Below, in pieces: positions 1 to 6,530 of a stretch of DNA of 7,350 nt (position 1 is its first letter; each line of letters opens with the position of its first letter). The stretch is from Geobacteraceae bacterium (GTDB lineage: Bacteria > Desulfobacterota > Desulfuromonadia > Desulfuromonadales > Geopsychrobacteraceae), in the NCBI GenBank assembly GCA_027064785.1, contig JAMOPE010000382.1:1-7350 (forward strand). Direction: 5' to 3'. A model generated the notes under the pieces. It searched no databases and was not told the origin of the DNA. It was given only the letters and a program-made list of their open reading frames with translations. The position numbers and the translations under genes were made by a program.

Positions 1-333
1 CGCCGCAAGCAATTGGCCGGAACGCTCTCCGGAGGAGAGCAGCAGATGCTCGCCATTGGCCGGTCGCTGATGTGTGACCCCGAAATGCTCCTCCTTGATG
101 AGCCATCACTGGGCCTGGCACCGATCTTGGTCAAAGCAATTTTTGAACAGATTAAGATCATTTCCAACAAAGGGCTTACCGTTTTGCTGGTTGAGCAGAA
201 TGCCAAAGCGGCATTGAAGCTTGCTGACCGGGGATACGTTCTTGATGTCGGTAAAATCGCCCTGTCGGGAACGTCGGCGGAGCTCCTCGCTTCCGAAAAA
301 ATTCAGGAGGCCTATCTGGGCAAGAAGAGCTGA
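1..333 (+). CDS. livF: Branched-chain amino-acid ABC transporter ATP-binding protein, LivF type (3' part, 5' end outside window)
   Basis: This is the C-terminal part of a cytoplasmic ABC ATPase that energises uptake of branched-chain or related amino acids. The frame is open from base 1 (Arg-Arg-Lys-Gln before the TTG at 13), so the gene starts upstream and that TTG is not the start. Visible motifs are the ABC signature LSGGEQQM (bases 25-48), the Walker B strand MLLLDEP with its Asp at 97-99 and catalytic Glu next to it, the D-loop SLGLAP, and the switch region LLVEQNA. In that last motif Gln stands where most ABC ATPases have the switch His, which is normal for LivF and separates it from LivG. 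The Walker A half is missing because of the window edge. The ending (EAYLGKKS-like) is also typical of LivF. LivGHMJ partners would be expected upstream. The sigma-54 activator follows after 18 bases and may share its transcript. Family assignment is strong; the exact substrate is not determinable. Confidence 0.93.
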   Translation, partial: RRKQLAGTLSGGEQQMLAIGRSLMCDPEMLLLDEPSLGLAPILVKAIFEQIKIISNKGLTVLLVEQNAKAALKLADRGYVLDVGKIALSGTSAELLASEKIQEAYLGKKS

Positions 334-351
334 TCCACAGCGGGATTATTC

Positions 352-1755
352 ATGGATAGAACCATCCAGGAGTTGACCTGGGAGCATAATGCGATCATCG
401 ATTCCTCCTCCGATGGGCTGTTCGTCTGTGACGGACAGGGGAAAATTCTCCGCGTCAATCCCGCTTCACAGCGAATCAACCATGCGTCAGCCGACCAGCT
501 TGTCGGGAAAGATTATCTCGATGCCGCAGCCGAAGGGTTGGTCATTCTCCCCTCCGCAGCCCTCGAAGCGATTAAACAGCGGCAGCAGGTCAGCCTGTTG
601 CAGGAAAACCGTTTCGGGCGCAAGCTCATCTCAACCGCCACCCCCGTATTCGCTGATGACGGCGAACTGATCCGGGTCGTTGTCAGTGAACGCGACATCA
701 CCGAAATTGATCGGTTGCAGCGCCAGCTCGAAGAGCAATCGGCAATCGGCGACCAGTTCCGGCAGCAAATTCTTGAATTACAACAACTCAGCCTCAACGA
801 CCGCCCGCTGATTGCCGAAAGCCCGGCAATGATTAAGGTGATCCGACAAGCTCTTAAACTGAGCAAGGTCGACTCGACGGTCCTGATTCTCGGTGAATCA
901 GGTGTCGGTAAAGGGCTGATCGCCGACCTGATCCACCAGCATTCGAATCGCGCTGACAAACCAATTATCAAGCTCAACTGTGGTGCCATCCCCGAATCGC
1001 TTATTGAAGCGGAGCTGTTCGGCTACGTTAAAGGAGCATTCACCGGGGCAACAGGCAACAAACCGGGACTTCTCGAGATTGCCGATGGCGGAACTATTTT
1101 TCTCGATGAAATTGCCGAACTCCCCCCATCATCGCAGGTCAAACTGCTACGTTTCATAGAAGATAGCCACATCACCCGTCTTGGCAGCACCCAAAGCCGT
1201 CGTGTCGATGTCCGCATCCTCACGGCAACCAATCGTGACCTCCAACAAATGATGGGGGGTGGACAGTTCCGTACCGATCTCTACTACCGCCTCAGCGTTA
1301 TCCCACTGCAGGTTCCTCCGCTGCGTGAACGGCGTGAATGTCTGCTGCCGCTGATCCGTTCGTATATCGATTTATTTGCTACCCAGGCAAAGCTGACCCG
1401 CCGGCTGACCGCAGCAGCGATTGATGCTCTCTCCAGTTATTCCTATCCCGGTAATGTCCGTGAGCTGATGAATATCTGTGAGCGGCTGGTTGTCATGTCC
1501 GACACCGAACTGATCGATGTTGTCGATCTCCCGCAAGCCGTCATCACCGGGGTTGATCAACAATTTTCCGATTGGCCCGATGAAATGACAATGGCACAGA
1601 TTCAGGAAACTGTTGAACGGACTGTCCTCCTCAATACAAGTCTCCGCTACCGCAAACAACAGGATATCGCCACCAGACTCGGGATGAGTCAGCCAACCGT
1701 TGCCCGCAAATTACAAAAATACGGGATCAGTTCGCACTTCGAAAAAAACAGCTGA
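352..1755 (+). CDS. Sigma-54-dependent transcriptional activator with PAS sensor domain
   Basis: This is a complete 467-residue enhancer-binding protein that would open sigma-54 RNA polymerase promoters by ATP hydrolysis. A PAS domain at about residues 8-118 (IIDSSSDGLFV start, VSERDITEI end) is joined by a short coiled linker (119-147) to the AAA+ domain (about 150-385). The AAA+ domain shows Walker A GESGVGKG (181-188), the sigma-54-contacting loop GAFTGA (228-233), Walker B GGTIFLDE (246-253), the arginine-finger region FRTDLYYRL (306-314) and sensor II YPGNVREL (365-372). The C-terminal helix-turn-helix lies at about 436-458, with SQPTVARKL as the recognition helix. There is no receiver domain, so it is not a classical two-component regulator; the PAS domain probably senses a small ligand or redox state. 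Similar architecture occurs in RocR/PrdR-like amino-acid catabolism regulators. The neighbouring livF suggests a target in amino-acid uptake or use (inference). No good Shine-Dalgarno precedes the ATG, so coupling to livF is possible. Confidence 0.93.
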   Translation: MDRTIQELTWEHNAIIDSSSDGLFVCDGQGKILRVNPASQRINHASADQLVGKDYLDAAAEGLVILPSAALEAIKQRQQVSLLQENRFGRKLISTATPVFADDGELIRVVVSERDITEIDRLQRQLEEQSAIGDQFRQQILELQQLSLNDRPLIAESPAMIKVIRQALKLSKVDSTVLILGESGVGKGLIADLIHQHSNRADKPIIKLNCGAIPESLIEAELFGYVKGAFTGATGNKPGLLEIADGGTIFLDEIAELPPSSQVKLLRFIEDSHITRLGSTQSRRVDVRILTATNRDLQQMMGGGQFRTDLYYRLSVIPLQVPPLRERRECLLPLIRSYIDLFATQAKLTRRLTAAAIDALSSYSYPGNVRELMNICERLVVMSDTELIDVVDLPQAVITGVDQQFSDWPDEMTMAQIQETVERTVLLNTSLRYRKQQDIATRLGMSQPTVARKLQKYGISSHFEKNS

Positions 1756-1792
1756 AAAATTCTTTTTTTTCAAAAAAACCCTCATATCTCCC

Positions 1793-1821
1793 TTGACGCC
1801 ACCCGAATGCAGGTCTAAAGT
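1793..1821 (+). promoter_or_regulatory. Candidate sigma-70-type promoter of the efflux operon
   Basis: A -35 box TTGACG (1793-1798, five of six consensus bases) is separated by 17 bases from a -10 box TAAAGT (1816-1821, four of six). It lies in the only sizeable non-coding gap ahead of the five-gene efflux operon, 45 bases before the tolC-like start codon. Transcription would begin around 1828. The spacing is optimal and the -35 strong, but this is a pattern call without experimental support. Confidence 0.6.
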
Positions 1822-1824
1822 ATC

Positions 1825-1836
1825 AAACGTTCGTTT
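1825..1836 (+). promoter_or_regulatory. Candidate TetR-type operator overlapping the predicted transcription start
   Basis: AAACG (1825-1829) and CGTTT (1832-1836) form an inverted repeat around a two-base TT centre. It begins three bases after the proposed -10 box, so a bound dimer would block promoter clearance. The operon encodes a TetR-family repressor two genes in, and such regulators usually bind short palindromes at their own promoter. The arms are only five bases, with little symmetry outside them, so the true operator may be wider or elsewhere. Confidence 0.45.
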
Positions 1837-1865
1837 TAATTATCTAAAAAAGGCTGGGCGTTATT

Positions 1866-3188
1866 ATGAGTATCAGGGTATTTGTTGCATGTCTGTTTTT
1901 TCTGGTCGTTTCTGTCCCGACCGTCGGCTACAGTGAGACACTAACCCTCGAAGAAGCGGTGCAGATTGCCTTAAGCAACCACCAACGAATCCGGCAAGCA
2001 GAAGAACTCTACTCCGCAAGCTCTGCTTCCGCCAACGCAGCCGCCAGTGACCGGCTCCCCAGTCTGGATCTGGCATTCAGTTACGATCACCTTTACGACA
2101 AGCCGTATCAATCGATCGGCGGGCACCCACTGTCCACGAGTGACGAAGACCGGTTCCATTACCAAATCACCCTCACTCAGCCGTTATTTACCGGTTTTTC
2201 CCTCTCTGCCAGAAAAAAACTTGCCGAACTCGATGTTGACATGGCTCGCTACGATATACAGCAGGCACGCCGTAAGCTGGCCCTCGATGTTCATATTGCA
2301 GCACTTCGCCTGCTGCAGATACAGGCACTGCAACACCTGGCCAAACAACAATGTACACAGCTGGAAAGCCATCTCCACGATGTCCAAGCCGCATTTGATC
2401 AGGGGATGGTTCCGGGAAATGACCGGCTGAAGGCCGAAGTCGCCCTGGCATCGGCACAGCAGCATTTACGTACCATCACCAGTCGGGTCAAGCTGACCCG
2501 TAGCAGCCTCAATCTGTTACTTAGACGACCACAGCAAAATTCACTCACAATCGTCGAACCTCAGACAATTCAGAAACCACCGTTATCGTTACAGCAACTC
2601 ACTGAAACGGCATTACAGCAACGACCCGAGGTTGCCACCGCCCGGACAGCAATAACCGCGATCGGTGAGAAGAAAAACCTGGTCAAAAGCAAAAACTATC
2701 CCCATGTTGCTCTGGTCGCCAGTTATTGGCGTGACGGTGACAACCTCAGTGCGTCGCATAACACCTACTCCAATGAGGACAATGCAGCCATCGGCATTCA
2801 TCTTGACTGGAACCTGTTTTCAGGCGGAGCCGATCATGCCCGACTGGCAGCCGTACAACATCAGCAGAGAGCAAAACGACAGGCTCTCCTGGAACTTGAA
2901 GATATGATCCGTCTCCAGATTGAAGATGCATTTGACCAACTTGATGTCGCTGCCAGCAATGAAAAAACTGCCGCAAAAGCTTTAGAGCAGGCACGTGAAA
3001 ATCATCGTTTATCGGTCCTGCAATTTCACGAAAATCTGATTTCAACCAGTGACCTTCTCGCAGCCCAGACTTTGCTGACCCGGGCAGAAGCAGATTTGAA
3101 AACGGCCCATTACGGCAGCCTCCTCGCCATGGCACAACTCAGTTACGCCCTTGGGCAAGACCCGTTGCCGGAAACGGAGGTCAACTGA
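1866..3188 (+). CDS. TolC-family outer-membrane efflux channel
   Basis: This 440-residue protein would be the outer-membrane exit duct of a tripartite efflux pump. It begins with a signal peptide: Arg at position 4, a hydrophobic core at about 5-20, and probable cleavage after GYS (residue 23). The mature protein opens with LTLEEAVQIALSNH, the standard start of outer-membrane efflux proteins. Two structural repeats are visible. The first is about 24-220, with the strand segment YQITLTQPLFTG at 99-110 followed by long helices. The second is about 240-430, with LTETALQQRPEV at 245-256, strand IGIHLDWNLFSGG at 309-321, and helices to the end. Length is normal for the family. No lipobox Cys follows the signal peptide, so it is TolC-like rather than an acylated NodT/OprM type. 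The ribosome site is weak (AAGG at 1850-1853, about 12 bases upstream). It is the first gene of the operon, and its stop shares one base with the next start (TGATG). Confidence 0.93.
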   Translation: MSIRVFVACLFFLVVSVPTVGYSETLTLEEAVQIALSNHQRIRQAEELYSASSASANAAASDRLPSLDLAFSYDHLYDKPYQSIGGHPLSTSDEDRFHYQITLTQPLFTGFSLSARKKLAELDVDMARYDIQQARRKLALDVHIAALRLLQIQALQHLAKQQCTQLESHLHDVQAAFDQGMVPGNDRLKAEVALASAQQHLRTITSRVKLTRSSLNLLLRRPQQNSLTIVEPQTIQKPPLSLQQLTETALQQRPEVATARTAITAIGEKKNLVKSKNYPHVALVASYWRDGDNLSASHNTYSNEDNAAIGIHLDWNLFSGGADHARLAAVQHQQRAKRQALLELEDMIRLQIEDAFDQLDVAASNEKTAAKALEQARENHRLSVLQFHENLISTSDLLAAQTLLTRAEADLKTAHYGSLLAMAQLSYALGQDPLPETEVN

Positions 3189-3793
3189 TGGCCAGCCGTG
3201 TCAGCCGCGAAGAGATTCTCAGCGTCGCCACGAAACTTTTTTCAGCCTCAGGCTATACCGGCGTCAGTATGCGCGATATTGCCAGCGCCTGCCATTTAAA
3301 TGTCGGAAGCCTTTACCACCATTTTGAAGACAAGCAGGAACTCCACTTTGCTGCCGTTCAACAGGCATTCAGTGGCCGGTCAGTGAAACTTCTCGAAGTT
3401 TTGGAAGGGAGTGAGCCACCCCGCGATCGCCTGATGAATCTGATTGATGTCATGTGCTCACTTCTTGCTGAAGATCAGACTTTTTTGCGCCTGATGCAAC
3501 GTGAGTTGCTGGACGGAGATCCCGAGCGCCTCAAACAACTCGCTGAAGAAGTTTTCAGCAAGTTGACTGCAGAACTCAACCAACTCTGCTCTCAACTTAA
3601 CCCACAGCTCGACCCGGCACTTTTGGCGAACACGATTATCGCCATGATCCTGCAGCTGTTCCATTCGGCAGACTTACGGCAATATCTGCCCGGTTTTCAA
3701 TCTGAACACCACCAGCCCGAGGTGATCAGTCAGCATATTAAACAACTTGTCAGCCAAGGTCTGATTTCACCACATTCACGAGGTTCACTATGA
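3188..3793 (+). CDS. TetR/AcrR-family transcriptional repressor of the efflux operon
   Basis: This 201-residue one-component regulator has an N-terminal DNA-binding domain (about 6-52) with the classic pattern: ILSVATKLFSASGYTGVS, then the helix-turn-helix MRDIASACHLNVGSLYHHF (28-46) and the family hallmark YHHFEDKQEL. The remaining roughly 150 residues are helical and variable, as expected for the ligand-binding and dimerisation domain of this family. A strong Shine-Dalgarno GGAGG (3176-3180) sits seven bases before the ATG. The gene overlaps the channel gene by one base (TGATG) and the adaptor gene by four (ATGA), so it lies inside the operon rather than divergent to it. The likely role, inferred from context, is repression of the promoter at 1793-1821 until a pump substrate binds. 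The inducer cannot be told from sequence. Confidence 0.93.
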   Translation: MASRVSREEILSVATKLFSASGYTGVSMRDIASACHLNVGSLYHHFEDKQELHFAAVQQAFSGRSVKLLEVLEGSEPPRDRLMNLIDVMCSLLAEDQTFLRLMQRELLDGDPERLKQLAEEVFSKLTAELNQLCSQLNPQLDPALLANTIIAMILQLFHSADLRQYLPGFQSEHHQPEVISQHIKQLVSQGLISPHSRGSL

Positions 3794-4950
3794 GTGACGC
3801 AACAGCAAAGAAACCAACGCCCAACAAGCGGACGGTGGCCATTATTATCCTGATTCTGCTGATTCTTATCCTGGCTGTCGGACTGTTTCGTTTCGTCAAC
3901 CACCGCCTCAACTATGCGATGACCAATGCTGTTTTTGTCGCCAGTGACAGTTTGACCGAGGTCGGTTTTGACCGGGTTAGCGGCGTCATTTCTGAATTGC
4001 CGGTCAATGAGGGCGATCGGATCGCCAAGGGGCAACTGCTGGTTAGAATTGATCCCAGCCATTATCAACTCACCGTTGATAAGCTGGCTGCACAAACCCG
4101 CTCTGCGGTTGAGAAACAAGCCGCGCTGCAACTGAAACGGGGGCGTCTGCAACACGAACTAAAACTGCAGACAAAGCTGGCTGCTGAAGAAATCGGCCGG
4201 GTTGGGAAACAACAGCAGGCGGCAAAAGCCAAAGTCGCCAGCCTTGAAGCAAAGATTGTCCAATTACAACGTGATCACCAGCGCCTCGTCAACCTGTACG
4301 CGCAGCAGGCAATCCCACGACAAAAACTGGAACAGCTTGAAACCCAACTGGAATCGCTGCAAGCCGAAAAACTGGCATTAAAACGGGATCAACAATCTTT
4401 AAACCCGGTCAAACGATCTGCCCAGTTAAAGCAGCAGCTGTCCATCAGCCATCAGCAGCAACTTTTAGAGATCGATCGTGAACTCGCCTCGGCAACAGCA
4501 GCCATTGAACAATTACAGGCGGCTCTCGATAACGCCCAGCGTGATCTCGCCAATACTGAGCTGAAAAGTCCCCTCGATGGCCGGGTTGCCAAGCGGTTTG
4601 TCAACCGGGGTGGCAATGTTGCTCCGGGACGCCCGGTGCTGGCACTGGTCAATCCGAACGACCTCTATATCATTGCTCTACTTGAAGAAAATAAACTCAG
4701 CGGGGTTGAACCGGGAAGTCATGCCGTTATCCATATTGATGCCTATTCTGATCAGGAATGGCAGGGAGAAGTTGAGCAGGTTTTACCGGCATCGGCAGCA
4801 ACATTTGCTTTAGCGCCGCGGGATATTTCAGCGGGTGAATTTACCAAAGTTGCCCAGCGAATTCCGGTACGGATTCACATTACCGACGGCTCCCTCGACA
4901 AATTGCATGTCGGGCTGGGTGGTGAAGTTGAAATTAAACGTCAGAGATAA
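3790..4950 (+). CDS. EmrA/HlyD-family periplasmic adaptor (membrane fusion protein)
   Basis: This 386-residue adaptor would connect the inner-membrane MFS pump to the TolC-like channel. A short cytoplasmic tail is followed by one uncleaved transmembrane helix (about 14-36, almost all Ile/Leu/Val). The first half of the lipoyl-like domain is at about 55-92 (VSGVISELPVNEGDRIAKGQ). A long alpha-helical hairpin rich in Gln, Leu, Lys and Glu spans about 93-256. The second lipoyl half follows (ELKSPLDGRVAKRFVNRGG, 257-275), then a beta-barrel segment (about 282-325). The C-terminal stretch EFTKVAQRIPVRI (350-362) is characteristic of EmrA-type adaptors that partner MFS pumps rather than RND pumps. 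Ribosome site GAGG (3780-3783) lies six bases upstream, inside the TetR gene, with a four-base ATGA overlap. The gene ends three bases before the pump gene, so the two products are probably made in step. Confidence 0.94.
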   Translation: MSDATAKKPTPNKRTVAIIILILLILILAVGLFRFVNHRLNYAMTNAVFVASDSLTEVGFDRVSGVISELPVNEGDRIAKGQLLVRIDPSHYQLTVDKLAAQTRSAVEKQAALQLKRGRLQHELKLQTKLAAEEIGRVGKQQQAAKAKVASLEAKIVQLQRDHQRLVNLYAQQAIPRQKLEQLETQLESLQAEKLALKRDQQSLNPVKRSAQLKQQLSISHQQQLLEIDRELASATAAIEQLQAALDNAQRDLANTELKSPLDGRVAKRFVNRGGNVAPGRPVLALVNPNDLYIIALLEENKLSGVEPGSHAVIHIDAYSDQEWQGEVEQVLPASAATFALAPRDISAGEFTKVAQRIPVRIHITDGSLDKLHVGLGGEVEIKRQR

Positions 4951-4953
4951 CTG

Positions 4954-6522
4954 ATGGAACCCGAAACCAAAACAATTGCCGAGTCCATATCGGTCGGCTA
5001 TCGCAGTTTACTGACGGTCATTGTCATGACCGGATCGTTCATGGCGGTCCTCGATACCACCGTCGTTGATGTCGTGGTGCCGAAAATGATGGGGCCGTTG
5101 GCGACCGACCTCTACGGAGTTCAATGGGTCATCACCGCCTATATGACCGCCGCCGCCGTTGCGTTACTCCTTACCCACAGCCTCGGTTCGGTCCTGGGAT
5201 TGAAGCGGCTGTTTCTCATCGGTCTCGGAGTCTTCACCCTTGCCAGTGCACTGTGCGGCTTGGCGGGAACATTACCTGAAATGATCGGTGCGCGGGTCCT
5301 TCAGGGAGTCGGCGAAGCGTTCATTATGGCCAGCGCCCAAACAATTCTATTTCTCATTTATCCTCCTGAAAAACGGGGGTTGGCGATGGGAATCTACGCC
5401 ATGGGAGTCAGTTTTGCCCCGTCACTGGGACCAACCATCGGGGGCTGGATTACCGAACACCTCGACTGGCGATGGGTTTTTTACATCAATCTGCCAACCG
5501 GGGCATTAAACCTGATTGCCGGTGCATTCTTTCTGCCGAAACTGACAAATCAAAAGACCAAACTTGATTTTAACTTCCGCAGCTATCTGCTCCTCGGCGG
5601 TTTCACTGTCAGCCTGCTGATCCTCCTGTCGCGTGGTCAGCAGCTGGGCTGGGGACAATCGACGCTGATCGGTGTTCTCGGGTACTGTGCTGCAATCTTA
5701 TTGCTGCTCTATCTGCTCAGCGAAATCCTCAGTGATAAACCATTGATTGATGCTCGAATTTTCCGCGATAAGGTTTACAGCTTATCGATGGGTTTTTACT
5801 TCTTCGTCCTCGGTCTGTCGATCTACCAGATTTTCTACCTACTGCCTCTCTATTACGAAAACCTGAAACACTTGAGTACGTTTGACACCGGCCTCCATAT
5901 GCTGATCTTTGCTGTATTCATCGCAATCTGTTCGCCGCTGGCGGGAATTTTAAGTGATCGTTTCGGGGCCCAGAAAATATTGCTGGTCGGAACTCTCACC
6001 TATCTGGTGACAAGTTTCTTCCTGCTGCCATCACTCAATTACTACACCCCATCGGTCAGGGCTGCATTACTGACAATCCCCCTGGGGATCAGCCTCGGCT
6101 CCTTCTTCGCACCACTCTCGGCACTGGCGCTAAAGAATCTGGGGCCCTACACCGCCCTCGGAGTCAGTCTGATGCACTACCTGCGATTTGTCGGCGGCAG
6201 CCTCGGAACTGCCATCGCGACAAACACTCTGACAAAATCAGCGACCGTCCATTATGAAGGAATCTCGGTGATGCAGAACGTCGCTCACCTCCATCAGCAG
6301 CTCCCGCAACTTGCCAGCCGGATGGGAACTGATCCGGCAACAGCGGCAGTCAAAGCCCAGCTGATGCTCGGAAAAGTGCAGCAGCTACAGGCGACCAGTC
6401 ACGCTTTTCAGGATACCTTCAGTCACGGCTTTATTTTTGCCGCCATCGGTTCAACATTCCTCCTCGCGATTTTCATCGTCTTGCGTTACCAGAATAAGCA
6501 TGCAGGTCAGCAACCTTTATAG
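4954..6522 (+). CDS. EmrB/QacA-family (DHA2) drug:H+ antiporter, 14 transmembrane helices
   Basis: This 522-residue inner-membrane major-facilitator exporter is the energy-coupling part of the pump. About fourteen hydrophobic helices can be counted (near 18-40, 56-76, 84-105, 112-135, 142-163, 173-195, 210-226, 237-257, 274-298, 311-331, 341-359, 367-390, 398-422 and 487-510). Helix 1 carries the DHA2 pattern SFMAVLDTTVVDVVVP with membrane Asp34. Motif C, the antiporter signature, is intact (G151, then GPTIGG at 159-164), followed by DWRWVFYINLPTG. A hydrophilic loop of about 60 residues before the last helix is typical of EmrB-type pumps. Motif A between helices 2 and 3 is degenerate (HSLGSVLGLKR, about 75-85, lacking the usual Asp-Arg), while its counterpart in the second half (GILSDRFG, 331-338) is normal. 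The ribosome site is poor (AGAGA, 4943-4947), consistent with coupling to the adaptor gene. The substrate is unknown; drugs, bile-like detergents or uncouplers are the family's usual cargo. Confidence 0.94.
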   Translation: MEPETKTIAESISVGYRSLLTVIVMTGSFMAVLDTTVVDVVVPKMMGPLATDLYGVQWVITAYMTAAAVALLLTHSLGSVLGLKRLFLIGLGVFTLASALCGLAGTLPEMIGARVLQGVGEAFIMASAQTILFLIYPPEKRGLAMGIYAMGVSFAPSLGPTIGGWITEHLDWRWVFYINLPTGALNLIAGAFFLPKLTNQKTKLDFNFRSYLLLGGFTVSLLILLSRGQQLGWGQSTLIGVLGYCAAILLLLYLLSEILSDKPLIDARIFRDKVYSLSMGFYFFVLGLSIYQIFYLLPLYYENLKHLSTFDTGLHMLIFAVFIAICSPLAGILSDRFGAQKILLVGTLTYLVTSFFLLPSLNYYTPSVRAALLTIPLGISLGSFFAPLSALALKNLGPYTALGVSLMHYLRFVGGSLGTAIATNTLTKSATVHYEGISVMQNVAHLHQQLPQLASRMGTDPATAAVKAQLMLGKVQQLQATSHAFQDTFSHGFIFAAIGSTFLLAIFIVLRYQNKHAGQQPL

Positions 6523-6525
6523 GAG
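6521..6525 (+). promoter_or_regulatory. Ribosome binding site of the ATL gene, overlapping the pump's stop codon
   Basis: AGGAG lies five bases before the ATG at 6531. Its first two bases are the last two of the pump gene's TAG stop (6520-6522). This fixes the start codon and ties the ATL gene to translation of the upstream pump. Confidence 0.75.
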
Positions 6526-6530
6526 AAAAA

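Noticed and set aside
116..131. TGGCAC-N5-TTGGT, resembling a sigma-54 -24/-12 promoter upstream of the activator gene
   Set aside because: It lies inside livF, where it encodes the conserved LGLAPILV stretch, and the -12 element has GG instead of the essential GC. It is over 200 bases from the activator start. Probably coincidence.
513..989. Long minus-strand open frame (158 codons) opposite the sigma-54 activator
   Set aside because: The product is Ser/Arg/Cys-rich with no recognisable domain and lies entirely opposite a clear gene. A coding shadow.
1741..1772. A/T-only inverted repeats (GAAAAAAA with TTTTTTTC; TGAAAAA with TTTTTCA) and an eight-T run after the activator gene, as a possible terminator
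   Set aside because: The stems contain almost no G-C pairs and the T run is in the stem rather than after a stable hairpin. Not a credible intrinsic terminator.
1700..1936. Plus-strand open frame spanning the activator end and the promoter gap
   Set aside because: It runs through the end of one gene, the AT-rich regulatory gap and the start of the next in the wrong frame, giving a Lys/Phe-rich low-complexity product.
2746..3135. Minus-strand open frame (129 codons) opposite the TolC-like gene
   Set aside because: No domain signature and low-complexity composition; the plus-strand frame is clearly the gene.
3730..4155. Minus-strand open frame (141 codons) across the TetR-adaptor junction
   Set aside because: Opposite two well-supported overlapping genes; no family pattern or ribosome site of its own.
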